From an uncultured Prochlorococcus sp. (GTDB taxonomy: Bacteria > Cyanobacteriota > Cyanobacteriia > PCC-6307 > Cyanobiaceae): a stretch of 44,548 bases of DNA. The DNA is taken from positions 1-44,548 of the forward strand of contig CACEFS010000009.1 of assembly GCA_902558895.1 (NCBI GenBank). The letters are read 5' to 3'. Below the pieces are notes generated by a model. It was not told the DNA's origin and made no database searches. It saw nothing but the letters and a program-made list of their open reading frames with translations. Shown here piece after piece: positions 8,819-17,878 of the stretch (the stretch's first letter is position 1; each line of letters begins with the position of its first letter). Made by a program: the position numbers and the translations under genes.

Positions 8819-10225
8819 TCATTGTTTTTTATTTAAAATTGACCAGAAATTATGACAATCGCCAGCACCCATATTCAAAATTAAATCTCCTTTTTGAGTT
8901 AATTCCTGAAAATTTTTTGTAATTTCTTCATAATTATTTATGTAATAAACATTTTTATTTTTTTTATAAATTAGATCAGTGATAATTTTCGAAGTTATTT
9001 TTTCTTTATTTTCTTCTCCTGCTGAATAAATACTGGTCACATAAATCAGATCTGCTTTTGATAATGCTTCAGCAAATTCTTTAGTAAATCGCTTTACTCG
9101 AGAGTATCTATGAGGTTGAAATATAGCTATTAATCTACTTTTTTGACATTCATTATTATGTTTTTGATGAATCAATAATCTTCCTAATTTAATTGTCTCT
9201 TTTATTTCGTTTGGGTGATGTGCATAATCATCATATAGATATCTTTCATTTATTTGGCCTTTGAATTCAAATCTTTTTTTTGGCAGTTTCAGATATTTTA
9301 TATTCTTTTTAATTGCTAAAAAATCTACTCCTATCATTCTTGAAGCAGCTATCGCTGCGGTGATATTAGATAGATTGTGTAATCCTGGAATTGGAATATT
9401 TAAACTACTAATAAAATTTCCATTTTCATAATATTTGCCAATTGTATACTTTGAATTAATTTCAGTCGGAATTACTGCGAAAGCTACGTTTTTAGCCGTA
9501 GTGTTTGACCACTTGCAATTAGAATAAAAATTATTTCTTGAGGTTTCACAATCAAAATTAAGTAATAATCTTTTAGAGTTTTTAGCGAAACTTTTAAAAG
9601 AAGATATTACTTCATTTAAATTAGAAAAGTGATCGCAATGATCAAAATCAATGTTATTGATTATTCCAATATCAGATTTATATCTGTTAATTGTCCCATC
9701 AGATTCATCAACTTCAGCTACTAAGTATTTTGTATTTTCTAAATGACAATTAGAGTTGTATATGGGAATTATTCCTCCAGTTATTGAAGAAGAATTATGA
9801 GTACATAACTCAAGTATTGTAGAGAGAAATGTACTGGTTGATGTTTTCCCATGGCTACCTGCTACCGCCAATGTAGTATAAGTGCGCATTAGCATTGCGA
9901 GTATTTCTGAACGATGTTTAATTGATAAATTTTTTTCTCTGCAGTACGAAAATTCTTCATTTTCTGGCTTGATCGCAGTGCTTACAACAAAATTAATCAA
10001 TTTGTTGGTAAATTTTGAAATAACAAATTCAATATTTTGTCGAACTTGAGAAGTAAAGATTACTGCACCTAATTTCTCTAATTTATTTGTTTCATCATTT
10101 TTAACTAAATCAGATCCTGAAACTGAACAACCTTTTTTAAGTAAACCTATTGCTAATGCTGACATCCCAATACCTCCAATTCCAATAAAATGAAAATGAC
10201 TTTTCAATAGTAATTCTTTATCCAA
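8819..10225 (-). CDS. murC: UDP-N-acetylmuramate--L-alanine ligase
   Basis: MurC adds the first alanine of the peptidoglycan stem in the cytoplasm, with ATP. The 468-residue product shows the N-terminal Rossmann motif HFIGIGGIGMSALA, the Mur ligase ATP loop SHGKTSTSTF, the central block with E-V-D-E-S-D-G and N-I-D-F-D-H, and the C-terminal DDYAHHPNEI and FQPHRYSR signatures of MurC. It is the first gene of the leftward murC-murB-ybaB unit, and its promoter must lie in the 193-base gap shared with gap2. Confidence 0.97.
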   Translation of the reverse strand: MDKELLLKSHFHFIGIGGIGMSALAIGLLKKGCSVSGSDLVKNDETNKLEKLGAVIFTSQVRQNIEFVISKFTNKLINFVVSTAIKPENEEFSYCREKNLSIKHRSEILAMLMRTYTTLAVAGSHGKTSTSTFLSTILELCTHNSSSITGGIIPIYNSNCHLENTKYLVAEVDESDGTINRYKSDIGIINNIDFDHCDHFSNLNEVISSFKSFAKNSKRLLLNFDCETSRNNFYSNCKWSNTTAKNVAFAVIPTEINSKYTIGKYYENGNFISSLNIPIPGLHNLSNITAAIAASRMIGVDFLAIKKNIKYLKLPKKRFEFKGQINERYLYDDYAHHPNEIKETIKLGRLLIHQKHNNECQKSRLIAIFQPHRYSRVKRFTKEFAEALSKADLIYVTSIYSAGEENKEKITSKIITDLIYKKNKNVYYINNYEEITKNFQELTQKGDLILNMGAGDCHNFWSILNKKQ

Positions 10226-10283
10226 TGTTTATCATTTACTTAAATCAAAATAACTTGTAGGTAAAATTTTGCTATTTTTTCTT

Positions 10284-10302
10284 AAAAAAAAAAATTTTTT
10301 TT
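10284..10302. promoter_or_regulatory. A-tract/T-tract block in the divergent murC/gap2 control region
   Basis: An uninterrupted run of 11 A (10284-10294) is followed directly by 8 T (10295-10302), in the 193-base gap between the divergent murC and gap2 starts. Such An-Tn blocks resist nucleoid bending and can act as UP-like promoter elements. Here it would lie about 60 bases upstream of murC and 115 upstream of gap2. No operator could be recognised in the rest of the gap. Confidence 0.4.
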
Positions 10303-10418
10303 CCTTGAATTAATACAAAACTAGACTTATTTGCTTAATAAATCAAAAAAACCTTACGTTATTGCACAAAATTCAGTATGATCAGCAACTTAGGTTAATC
10401 ATTTAGAAATTATTAGTT

Positions 10419-11441
10419 ATGACTTTGCGTGTTGCAATTAACGGCTTTGGCAGAATTGGTCGAAACTTTATGCGTTGTTGGCTTAGTAGAGGGGCTTACA
10501 CCAATATTGAAGTTGTTGGAATTAACGTTACCTCAGATCCTAAGACTAATGCTCATCTATTGAAGTATGACTCAGTCCTAGGTCAACTTGGCGGAGTTGA
10601 TATTCAATATACTGATGATACTTTTGTAATTAATAACAAGTCAATTAAATGTTTCTCTGACAGAAACCCATTGAATCTCCCCTGGAAAGACTGGGGTGTA
10701 GATTTGGTTATTGAATCTACTGGAGTATTTAATACAGACGTAGGTGCAAGTAAGCACTTAGAGGTAGGAGCAAAAAAAGTTATCTTAACTGCTCCAGGTA
10801 AAGGCGATGGAGTTGGTACTTATGTAGTAGGAGTTAATGCTGATACATATAAACACAAAGATTTTGATATTTTGAGTAATGCTAGTTGTACAACGAACTG
10901 TTTAGCTCCAGTAGTTAAAGTTTTAGACAAAACTTTTGGGATTAACAAAGGTTTGATGACTACAATTCATAGTTATACAGGGGATCAAAGAATTTTAGAT
11001 AATAGTCATAGAGATCTCAGAAGGGCTAGAGCCGCCGCTACAAATATAGTTCCTACTTCTACAGGCGCTGCAAAAGCCGTAGCACTGGTATACCCAGAAA
11101 TGAAAGGCAAATTAACGGGAATTGCAATGAGAGTTCCAACTCCTAACGTTTCAGCAGTAGATTTTGTTTTCGAATCTTCTAAATCTGTCACGACTGAAGA
11201 AGTAAATAATGCTCTCAAGGAAGCATCTTTAAGCTCAATGAAAGGCATTATTAAGTATGGAGATGAACCACTAGTTTCAAGTGATTATGCAGGTACCAAT
11301 GAATCATCAATAGTAGATAGTGACCTTACTATGTGTATTGGAGATAACCTCGTAAAGGTCCTTGCATGGTACGACAATGAGTGGGGTTATAGTCAGAGAG
11401 TTGTAGATTTAGCAGAGATTGTTGCTAAAAATTGGGAGTAA
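10419..11441 (+). CDS. gap2: glyceraldehyde-3-phosphate dehydrogenase, photosynthetic (Gap2) type
   Basis: GAPDH interconverts 1,3-bisphosphoglycerate and glyceraldehyde 3-phosphate. In cyanobacteria the Gap2 form works in the Calvin cycle and can use NADPH. The 340 residues show the dinucleotide motif [14 protein letters not shown], the active-site S-N-A-S-C157-T-T-N-C-L-A-P and the C-terminal [12 protein letters not shown]. There is no CP12-like C-terminal extension. Assignment to gap2 rather than gap1 rests on family resemblance and on its being the form expected in picocyanobacteria. The stop abuts the end of thiL, which reads from the other strand beginning at the next base. Confidence 0.94.
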   Translation: MTLRVAINGFGRIGRNFMRCWLSRGAYTNIEVVGINVTSDPKTNAHLLKYDSVLGQLGGVDIQYTDDTFVINNKSIKCFSDRNPLNLPWKDWGVDLVIESTGVFNTDVGASKHLEVGAKKVILTAPGKGDGVGTYVVGVNADTYKHKDFDILSNASCTTNCLAPVVKVLDKTFGINKGLMTTIHSYTGDQRILDNSHRDLRRARAAATNIVPTSTGAAKAVALVYPEMKGKLTGIAMRVPTPNVSAVDFVFESSKSVTTEEVNNALKEASLSSMKGIIKYGDEPLVSSDYAGTNESSIVDSDLTMCIGDNLVKVLAWYDNEWGYSQRVVDLAEIVAKNWE

Positions 11442-12428
11442 TTAAAAGTGTTTGAAAGGTGTGTTATTAAATAATTTGTTTTTTTTATCATCTTTAAATT
11501 CTATTGATGGTTCTCCATCAGTAAAAAAACCAATTTCGTTAATATCTTTATCAAGTTTAGATAAACTTTTTGCCCATTTTTTTGGTAATGAGAAAACTAA
11601 TTCATAGTCTTCACCTCCAAAAAAATAATATTCATCCCATTTATCTCCGTTAGGCCAATCCTTATCTTTAGGTATTTTTTCATAATTTATGATTGCTTTA
11701 CAGTTGCTAGCTATTGCTAAATCCTGTAAGGCTTGAAATAAACCATCACTGCTATCAGTACATCCTATTCTCCTTATTTTTTTATTGGAGCGAGTTTTGA
11801 GGAGATTATTTAGAAAATTTGGGTAAATTCTAGGGCGACAAAAATGTTCAATCGACTTAATGATTAATCTTTCATTAAGAGAAAATTCATTATCGAAATT
11901 AATTTTATTTTGTATCAAAAATCCTAGTTTGCTAAGACCATGAATTCCTGTAGTTAAGATTATATCTCCGGGTTTACACGCGTTTCTTCGTAATTCAAGT
12001 TCACCTTGAATTCCAAAGGCCGTAATTGAAATGATTTTTTCATCCCCTTTTGAGCAATCTCCTCCTAGAATCACCCCTCCATATTCTTTCAATGCTTTAT
12101 TTATCCCTTTGTATAATTCTTCAACCCAAATCCACTCAGTTCTAGCGGGTAAAACTAAGCTTATTGTAATACCTATGGTTTTCTTGCTTCCGCTGGATAA
12201 TAAATCAGAGATGTTGCTAACAACTGCTTTCCACCCAAGGTCTCCAGGACAAATAGTAATGTCATTGAAATGAACATTTTCTACAAAAGAATCAGTATTA
12301 ACAAGTAAATTTTCATTTTTAGTTTTAATTAAAGCGCAATCATCTGAAATTTGGTTTTTAGGCATAAATTTTCCTAGCCTATTTATTAATTCTTTTTCCC
12401 CTATATCTTCTAATATTTCTTTAGGCAT
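11442..12428 (-). CDS. thiL: thiamine-monophosphate kinase
   Basis: ThiL phosphorylates thiamine monophosphate to the active diphosphate. Motifs seen in 328 residues are I-S-D-D-C-A-L near residue 28, VNTDSFVENVHF (the conserved D-T/S and H-F), GDLGWKAVVSNISDL, and late C-T-D-S-S-D-G-L and FFGGEDYELVFS. The length is normal. The start codon lies 8 bases inside the end of the cyclophilin gene upstream, so the two are probably cotranscribed leftward. Its stop is directly against gap2's stop. Confidence 0.95.
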   Translation of the reverse strand: MPKEILEDIGEKELINRLGKFMPKNQISDDCALIKTKNENLLVNTDSFVENVHFNDITICPGDLGWKAVVSNISDLLSSGSKKTIGITISLVLPARTEWIWVEELYKGINKALKEYGGVILGGDCSKGDEKIISITAFGIQGELELRRNACKPGDIILTTGIHGLSKLGFLIQNKINFDNEFSLNERLIIKSIEHFCRPRIYPNFLNNLLKTRSNKKIRRIGCTDSSDGLFQALQDLAIASNCKAIINYEKIPKDKDWPNGDKWDEYYFFGGEDYELVFSLPKKWAKSLSKLDKDINEIGFFTDGEPSIEFKDDKKNKLFNNTPFKHF

Positions 12429-13512
12429 TTAATTTGAGGTTTTCAATCCCTTCTAAAACATCAATTGAAATTATTGTGTCATCTTTAGTAAGCTCTTCTA
12501 ATACATCAAATCCATCTACAACGTAACCAAAGGCAGCGTTCCTACCGTCAATTAAATTGCGACCTGCTGGATTTAATTCTGCTTCATATAAAAAGAAGAA
12601 AAATTGCGATGAGCCATCATCAACTTCGGTATTTGAATGGGACCATCCTAGAGTTCCAAGTGTTGCGAAAGGTAATGTTGGTGTTTCTGTATAAAGACCT
12701 AAATCTTCAAAAGTTTGATTATAAAAAGTATCTTTTTCATCAGGAATTCTAATTTCTAAGGGAACATGACGTTCTTCGTTTGTTTCAGGATCTATGTAAC
12801 CAATATCTTCACCAATTGGATCACCTGTTTGCAGTACAAAAAATTCTTCTGCTCTGTTGATAGGTAAATCTTTGTAGAAATTTTTTGAAGATAAATCTAT
12901 AAATGCTCCTGCTGTAAGTGGGGCGTTAAATCCATCCACAATAGCTTGCATATCTCCTTTGGAGGTTTTTATATTGACTTTTGCTCTGCCAAGTAATCTT
13001 GGTAAATTATCAAATTCCTGGGGAATAGAGTATGGAAATTCATTTGGTAGAAAATATTCTTCTAATCCACCTATTTTATCTAAAGCATCTCTACGGGTCG
13101 CTATAAATGAGTATTTATTTTTTGATTTAGAGAAATCTTGAAGACTATCAAAATTTTCTTTGAGCTCTAAAAATGTTTTTTCAGCAATTTTCTTTTTATC
13201 GTTTGGTAGTTCTTGAATAATTTTACTCTGGTATTTTTTTAGTAAAGATTGACATTTTGTAACAGTTTTCGTAAGAGCGGGCCATCTTCCTCCTCTTACA
13301 AGGTCGCTAGTTTCTTCCAATTTGTGTTGAAGTTCTTGTAACTCAACTTGCGTGATAGGGAGTGCGTTTCTGAGGATTGCACTAGGGTCTTTTACAGCAT
13401 TTCCAGTAGGTAAATCCGCTAGTACTTGAATCGGTTTTAAGAGAAAAACCTGTAAAATTACAATCGATAGAATTAAGAAAAGTTTGTTCTGATTTGATAA
13501 GAATTTTTGCAT
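12421..13512 (-). CDS. cyclophilin-type peptidyl-prolyl isomerase, TLP40/CYP38-like, exported
   Basis: The 363 residues begin with a classical signal sequence (hydrophobic residues ~11-28, cleavage likely after V-L-A before D-L-P-T-G). An N-terminal helical region (~35-165) follows, then a cyclophilin-like domain (~180-355) with FIDLSSKNFYKDLP, a GDP-containing loop and SQFFFFLYEAELN. This is the TLP40/CYP38 arrangement. In plants and cyanobacteria those proteins are lumenal and support photosystem II assembly. Several canonical cyclophilin active-site residues differ, as in CYP38, so isomerase activity is uncertain. It overlaps thiL by 8 bases and diverges from efp across 43 bases. Confidence 0.87.
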   Translation of the reverse strand: MQKFLSNQNKLFLILSIVILQVFLLKPIQVLADLPTGNAVKDPSAILRNALPITQVELQELQHKLEETSDLVRGGRWPALTKTVTKCQSLLKKYQSKIIQELPNDKKKIAEKTFLELKENFDSLQDFSKSKNKYSFIATRRDALDKIGGLEEYFLPNEFPYSIPQEFDNLPRLLGRAKVNIKTSKGDMQAIVDGFNAPLTAGAFIDLSSKNFYKDLPINRAEEFFVLQTGDPIGEDIGYIDPETNEERHVPLEIRIPDEKDTFYNQTFEDLGLYTETPTLPFATLGTLGWSHSNTEVDDGSSQFFFFLYEAELNPAGRNLIDGRNAAFGYVVDGFDVLEELTKDDTIISIDVLEGIENLKLNA

Positions 13513-13555
13513 AGCACTCTTGCAGGTTTATGATCCTTGAGGATGTAATACAGGA

Positions 13556-14116
13556 ATGATTTCCAGTAACGATTTTCGCACAGGTACGACCATCGAATTG
13601 GATGGACAAGTTTGGCGCGTTGTAGAATTTCTACATGTCAAGCCTGGCAAGGGTTCTGCTTTCGTGCGAACAAAATTAAAATCAGTTCAAAGCGGCAACG
13701 TGGTTGAAAAAACTTTTCGAGCCGGAGAATCAGTACAGCAGGCTATCCTTGAGAAGTCTAACCTGCAGCATACATATGTGGAGTCTGGTGATTATGTTTT
13801 TATGGATATGACAAGTTTTGAAGAGACAAGACTCACCTCTGAACAAATCGGAAAAGGTGCAAAGTATTTGAAAGAGGGGATGGAGGTTAATGTAATTTTT
13901 CATAATGGTAAAGTTTTAGAAGTAGAGCTTCCAATATCTATTACTTTGAAAGTTACAGAGACCGATCCTGGGGTTAAAGGTGATACTGCTAGTGGGGGCA
14001 CTAAACCAGCTATTCTAGAAACAGGTGCTCAAGTTATGGTTCCTTTATTTATTTCTGTGGGAGAAATGATTAAAGTTGATACTCGTAATGACAGTTATCT
14101 TGGACGTGAAAATTAA
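13556..14116 (+). CDS. efp: translation elongation factor P
   Basis: EF-P binds between the P and E sites and relieves ribosomes stalled on proline runs. The 186-residue product has the three-domain EF-P length, and domain I carries [20 protein letters not shown], whose loop tip is KPGKGSA, so the position that is modified by lysylation or rhamnosylation in other species is a lysine here. The C-terminal part ends in the family signature [11 protein letters not shown]. The stop overlaps the accB start by one base (TAATG), a common cyanobacterial pairing. Confidence 0.97.
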   Translation: MISSNDFRTGTTIELDGQVWRVVEFLHVKPGKGSAFVRTKLKSVQSGNVVEKTFRAGESVQQAILEKSNLQHTYVESGDYVFMDMTSFEETRLTSEQIGKGAKYLKEGMEVNVIFHNGKVLEVELPISITLKVTETDPGVKGDTASGGTKPAILETGAQVMVPLFISVGEMIKVDTRNDSYLGREN

Positions 14117-14622
14117 TGGCTATGAAATTAGATCATGATGATTTAAATCGCTTAATAGAGAAAATCTCTACAAGTGATATTCAAGAGTTCTCGCTAGAGG
14201 GAGAAGATTTTAAACTCGAAATAAAAAGGAATGTATTTGATCAGAACCAAGTTATTAATAATTTAGTTTCTAATACTTCATTTGATAAGCAAACAATTGC
14301 TAATCAAAAAACTATTAATGATAATATCCCCATTGTTAATGAGACCGAGACAGCCCAAGTGGCACCTCCAGGACGTTCTGATCTAACTGAAATTACTTCT
14401 CCTATGGTTGGGACATTTTATAGGGCTGCAGCGCCTGGTGAGGAGCCATTCGTCGAAGTTGGTAATAATGTTATGGTCGGTCAAACTATTTGTATTTTGG
14501 AAGCAATGAAGTTAATGAATGAAATTGAATCTGAATTTAATGCTGAAATAGTAGAGATTCTCGTAGAAAATGGAACACCAGTTGAATTTGGTCAAGTTTT
14601 AATGCGCGTTAAGCAGTCTTGA
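14116..14622 (+). CDS. accB: biotin carboxyl carrier protein of acetyl-CoA carboxylase
   Basis: AccB carries biotin between biotin carboxylase and carboxyltransferase in fatty acid synthesis. The 168 residues have a variable acidic/Asn-rich N-terminal part, a linker with A-P-P-G, and a C-terminal biotinyl domain starting SPMVGTFYRAAAPGEEPF. The biotin-accepting lysine is K132 in the E-A-M-K-L-M-N motif. It is coupled to efp by a one-base overlap. Its last 24 bases overlap the convergent pdxA end. Confidence 0.97.
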   Translation: MAMKLDHDDLNRLIEKISTSDIQEFSLEGEDFKLEIKRNVFDQNQVINNLVSNTSFDKQTIANQKTINDNIPIVNETETAQVAPPGRSDLTEITSPMVGTFYRAAAPGEEPFVEVGNNVMVGQTICILEAMKLMNEIESEFNAEIVEILVENGTPVEFGQVLMRVKQS

Positions 14623-15633
14623 ATTGTTAGTCATTTCTACGGCAGCTTTAATAGCCTCAATCAAGCTTTGAGATTGAGCAATTCCTTTACCAGCAATATC
14701 AAATCCCGTTCCATGATCCGGAGATGTTCTTATAAAAGGTAAACCGATTGTGGTATTGACTGAGTAATTAAGAGCTATCACTTTCATTGGTATTAAACCT
14801 TGATCATGATACATAGCAAGAATACCATCATGCTTTTCAGCATTTTTGTCATTCCACGCTTTTACAGAAGAATTCCAGCAGCTATCTGGTGATAAAGGGC
14901 CTGATAAATCAATACCTTTATTTTTCTCATTCCATGTAATTAATGCATCATTAAGCCAATCTTTTTCTTCATGACCTAAAAGGCCTTCTTCGCCGGCATG
15001 AGGGTTTAATCCTGCTACTTTTAAAAAAGGTTTATTAGTATAGGTATTACAAAAATCTTTGAAAAGATCCAATTTAGAGTGAATTAATTCTGTTGTTAAT
15101 TTATTGGGTACCTCAGAAAGGGCTATGTGAGTTGTAGCTAATAAAGTATTAAATCTCCAACCTGTAATTGGTGATTTTGCTGTAAATAACATGCCAACTT
15201 TTTTTACTCCACAAGATGTTGCAAGTACTTCAGTTTGACCAGAGAAGTTATGACCGGCTAGAGACCATGATTTCTTGCAAATTGGTCCAGTTACAAGAGC
15301 TGAATTGGGGCATTGTTTTACAATTTCTATTGCCTTTGTTAAATATTGGAAACTTGAATTACCGTAACTTGATTTAGTGTCATTATCTGATGAAGAAATT
15401 TCGAGATCATGTATCTTCAAATTTTTAGGATTTGCAAGATTTGCTAATCCTAAGGATCTAAGATGTTTATATGTATTTTGTAGATTTTTTTTTGATCCAA
15501 CTAATATAAAGTCAATCTTTTCAGGTATCTCATCAGAACAAAGTGCTTTTAAGATTATTTCGGGTCCAATACCTGACTCATCTCCGACGCTTAATATTAT
15601 CTTTAATCTTTTATTTGTATTTTGAATATTCAT
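14599..15633 (-). CDS. pdxA: 4-hydroxythreonine-4-phosphate dehydrogenase
   Basis: PdxA makes the amino-ketone precursor of pyridoxal phosphate in the DXP-dependent vitamin B6 route. The 344 residues show GDESGIGPEIILKAL at the N terminus and a T-G-P-I-C-K block. Metal-binding histidines are seen in T-T-H-I-A-L, in G-L-N-P-H-A-G-E-E-G and in Y-H-D-Q-G-L-I-P-M-K. The C-terminal RTSPDHGTGFDIAGK is also typical. It runs leftward and follows the epimerase-like gene with 23 bases between. Confidence 0.95.
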   Translation of the reverse strand: MNIQNTNKRLKIILSVGDESGIGPEIILKALCSDEIPEKIDFILVGSKKNLQNTYKHLRSLGLANLANPKNLKIHDLEISSSDNDTKSSYGNSSFQYLTKAIEIVKQCPNSALVTGPICKKSWSLAGHNFSGQTEVLATSCGVKKVGMLFTAKSPITGWRFNTLLATTHIALSEVPNKLTTELIHSKLDLFKDFCNTYTNKPFLKVAGLNPHAGEEGLLGHEEKDWLNDALITWNEKNKGIDLSGPLSPDSCWNSSVKAWNDKNAEKHDGILAMYHDQGLIPMKVIALNYSVNTTIGLPFIRTSPDHGTGFDIAGKGIAQSQSLIEAIKAAVEMTNNSRLLNAH

Positions 15634-15656
15634 AAAAAGTTTTTAATTTATTTTTT

Positions 15657-16535
15657 TTAACTATTCAGATAGCAATTTTTTAATCCTATTTTATAGTCTT
15701 TATAAATTAGTTTATATCCAAGTGTTTTGCATAAAAGTTTATTCGAAACTCTTCTATTTTCCATCCAAAAAGATTGAGCGATTGGTGATAATTTTTCTTT
15801 TGCATCCTCAAATAATATCGGCTTTGGCATTTTTAAGCCAAGCAAATCGTAGCAATATTGAATAACTTGTATCTGAGAACAGGGTTCATCATCTGCAATA
15901 TTAATAATTTGGTAAAACTTTAAAGAATTTTTATTTTGTAATAGATAGATAATTGCATTTGTAATATCAGCTACGTGAATTCTCGAAAATACCTGATTAT
16001 TTTTTGATATAACGCGAATTTTTTTATTTTTTATTGCTTCAAAAGTAGATCGTCCAGGCCCATAAATACCGGGTAACCTAAAAATTTGTACAGGTAAACC
16101 AGATTCAATCCATTCTGTTTCACAATTTAACCTCTTATGACTTCTTTTTTGAAAAGGGTTTGGTTTATCAATTTCAGAAACCCATTCACCCTTTGTATGT
16201 CCATAAACTCCAGTTGTAGATAGATAGCCAACCCATTCAAGGGATAAACTTTTTAGTTTATTGTTTAGAACTTTTAGTACTGGATCATGACCATCTTTGT
16301 CGGGAGGTATGCAACTAAGAATATGTGTGACTCCATCAAAAATCTTTTTATTAGGAATCATCCCGCTTTCGCTGTTGAATACGAAACTATCTGGATATTT
16401 TTTTTCAGATCTCGAACTTGTCAAAGCAGTGCAACCTATTTGCCTTATCTTTTTTGCAAAAAAACTACCGGTAAAACCACATCCCAAGATTAAAAATTTA
16501 TTTTTATTAGTTAGTGAACTTGCTGAATGATTCAT
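15657..16535 (-). CDS. NAD-dependent epimerase/dehydratase-like protein (extended SDR)
   Basis: The 292-residue protein has an N-terminal dinucleotide motif LGCGFTGSFFAKKI and short SDR motifs: an LSTTGVYG block, then FRLPGIYGPGRSTF and a later IHVADITNAI. The usual YxxxK catalytic pair is not clear: the equivalent region reads S-T-T-G-V-Y-G-H-T-K-G-E-W, where Y-G-H-T-K could serve. It resembles the YeeZ-type group of unassigned SDR proteins. It is followed by pdxA on the same strand. The substrate is unknown. I considered the SulA-like epimerase family and found no basis to prefer it. Confidence 0.8.
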   Translation of the reverse strand: MNHSASSLTNKNKFLILGCGFTGSFFAKKIRQIGCTALTSSRSEKKYPDSFVFNSESGMIPNKKIFDGVTHILSCIPPDKDGHDPVLKVLNNKLKSLSLEWVGYLSTTGVYGHTKGEWVSEIDKPNPFQKRSHKRLNCETEWIESGLPVQIFRLPGIYGPGRSTFEAIKNKKIRVISKNNQVFSRIHVADITNAIIYLLQNKNSLKFYQIINIADDEPCSQIQVIQYCYDLLGLKMPKPILFEDAKEKLSPIAQSFWMENRRVSNKLLCKTLGYKLIYKDYKIGLKNCYLNS

Positions 16536-16548
16536 GCGGCGTTAAAGT

Positions 16549-16562
16549 AGTACATATGTATT
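16549..16562. promoter_or_regulatory. possible LexA-like box between divergent genes
   Basis: AGTACATATGTATT matches the cyanobacterial LexA consensus RGTAC-N3-D-GTWCB at every fixed position but one (C replaced by T), and contains the perfect 10-base palindrome TACATATGTA. It lies 14 bases upstream of the epimerase start and 9 bases upstream of the 75-residue ORF. With one mismatch in AT-rich DNA, chance is a real alternative. Confidence 0.25.
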
Positions 16563-16570
16563 AATTACTG

Positions 16571-16798
16571 ATGAAGACAGATTTTAAACCTGAATTAAAA
16601 TTAACAACTCATTGCATTAGCAGAAGTTACAGTCGTTTTACAGAAAAAGAAACCAGTTTAATTAATTCTAAATTCTATCAAAAATTTTTTGTACTTTTCA
16701 TTTCACTTTCGACAATTTTAATATTCTCAGAATCGCCAAGAGAATTGGCAAATATATGTGAGACTTATAATTCTAGAAAAATATGTAATGTTTGGTAG
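16571..16798 (+). CDS. small hypothetical protein with one hydrophobic segment
   Basis: This is a 75-residue ORF from an ATG, with a basic/polar first half, one hydrophobic stretch (FFVLFISLSTILIF, ~residues 44-57) and a short tail with two cysteines. I do not recognise a family. It fills exactly the space between the divergent epimerase start and the HNH gene end (the stops abut at 16798/16799), which argues for a real gene in this compact genome. The hydrophobic stretch suggests membrane attachment. No function is proposed. Confidence 0.55.
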   Translation: MKTDFKPELKLTTHCISRSYSRFTEKETSLINSKFYQKFFVLFISLSTILIFSESPRELANICETYNSRKICNVW

Positions 16799-17203
16799 TT
16801 AAGCAGCTTTATATTCTGATTCATCTTTATCGTAATCTTGTTTCACCTTAAAATTAGGATTAGCCCATTGAAGCAATCTTAAAGCTAATCTCAAATCTCC
16901 TTCTAACCATGCTCTTAAAGCCATTGCTCTTCGAGGGTCATAAAATTTTTGTTTTCTATACCAATACAAAGCATTTTCATCTGATTTATCACCATTACAG
17001 GAAAGACATGCAGGTACGCAGTTTTCTGTTGTACTTAAACCTCCTTGGCTACGTGGTAATACATGATCAATAGATTCAGATGGTTTTCCGCAATATATAC
17101 AACTTTTTCCTGTAAATCTATGAATAGATTTTCGCCATTGTCTCAATCTGAACTTAGGGCATAAATCCTCTAAAAAAACCGCATCATTAATATGAAAATG
17201 CAT
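16799..17203 (-). CDS. HNH endonuclease-family protein
   Basis: The 134 residues contain a clear HNH/zinc module: C35-I-Y-C38, then S-I-D46-H47-V-L-P-R-S-Q-G-G, E-N-C-V-P-A, and the second zinc pair C66-L-S-C69-N-G-D-K. The rest is short, with a basic N terminus and a C-terminal helical tail rich in A/L/R. Stand-alone HNH proteins of this type are common in cyanobacteria and their role is generally unassigned. There is no methyltransferase or mobile element beside it, so I see no reason to call it a restriction enzyme or homing nuclease. Confidence 0.88.
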   Translation of the reverse strand: MHFHINDAVFLEDLCPKFRLRQWRKSIHRFTGKSCIYCGKPSESIDHVLPRSQGGLSTTENCVPACLSCNGDKSDENALYWYRKQKFYDPRRAMALRAWLEGDLRLALRLLQWANPNFKVKQDYDKDESEYKAA

Positions 17204-17370
17204 TCAGATTATTTAGTTAATTGAATAATGGCTTGAATAGATCAAAAGTCAATATTTATTTATCATTTTTAGCTCAATTGAGCTCGTTAAAATATAATTT
17301 AGTGTTGATAGATACAAAAGAAAATTGGTACATAATTTTTTCTCAAAATTTAAAAATATCAAAGCATCAA

Positions 17371-17823
17371 TTAATAGCTATATCTATCAAATGTTTCATC
17401 CGAAAAATCATTATTAGCTTCTTCTAATTCTTTTTCTAGCCTTTTTCTCTCATTTTCTGTTTCTTGAGCTTCTCGTTCTTTTCTTTTTTCTTCTCTTCGC
17501 AAATCTCTTAATAGTTTCCTATTTGGATGAAGTTTATCTAAGTATTCTACGCAAAAGTTAAATTTCTCTTTTTCTCTTATGACTGTTTCAGTAATTTGCT
17601 GGGCTGCATTTTTAGGTGAAACTTTGAACAATCCTCCCCTTTGTTTTTTTATATATGTATAAGCTGCTTCCCAGCTACTTTCATGATCATTACCTCCATC
17701 TCTCATAGTACAAAAAATTTCCGCCCCAAATGAACTTGCATTTACTTTCGATGTAGTAAGGAATAAAGGGGTGAAAAATCCTAAAGTAAATATTGTTAGT
17801 TTTTTTTTATTAAATCTTTGCAT
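17371..17823 (-). CDS. secreted coiled-coil hypothetical protein
   Basis: The 150-residue protein has a signal sequence (basic N terminus, hydrophobic ~9-24, probable cleavage after K-V-N-A before S-S-F). The mature domain contains two cysteines (F-C-T-M-R-D-G-G-N and F-C-V-E-Y), and a highly charged coiled-coil of E/K/R repeats fills the last ~45 residues. I do not recognise it from named families. The pattern suggests a small periplasmic or lumenal protein, perhaps with one disulfide. The upstream gap to the HNH gene (17204-17370) is AT-rich and I see no gene in it. Confidence 0.72.
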   Translation of the reverse strand: MQRFNKKKLTIFTLGFFTPLFLTTSKVNASSFGAEIFCTMRDGGNDHESSWEAAYTYIKKQRGGLFKVSPKNAAQQITETVIREKEKFNFCVEYLDKLHPNRKLLRDLRREEKRKEREAQETENERKRLEKELEEANNDFSDETFDRYSY

Positions 17824-17878
17824 TAAAATTTTTCATCTATTTAAAAATATCTTTTATTGTGAATATGTCTATAGAAAT

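Noticed and set aside
15657-16535. SulA-type cell-division epimerase
   Set aside because: The sequence resembles the YeeZ-like SDR group rather than the YfcH/SulA-like family, and only a weak LexA-like box is nearby.
16799-17203. HNH protein as a homing endonuclease or part of an R-M system
   Set aside because: There is no intron, intein or methyltransferase next to it, and it is separated by 5.5 kb from the R-M pair. Stand-alone HNH proteins are common in cyanobacteria.
17221-17427. 68-codon plus-strand frame beside the secreted coiled-coil gene
   Set aside because: It runs over the 3' end of the clear minus-strand gene, has ordinary AT-rich composition (many I, K, N, S) and no recognisable start context.
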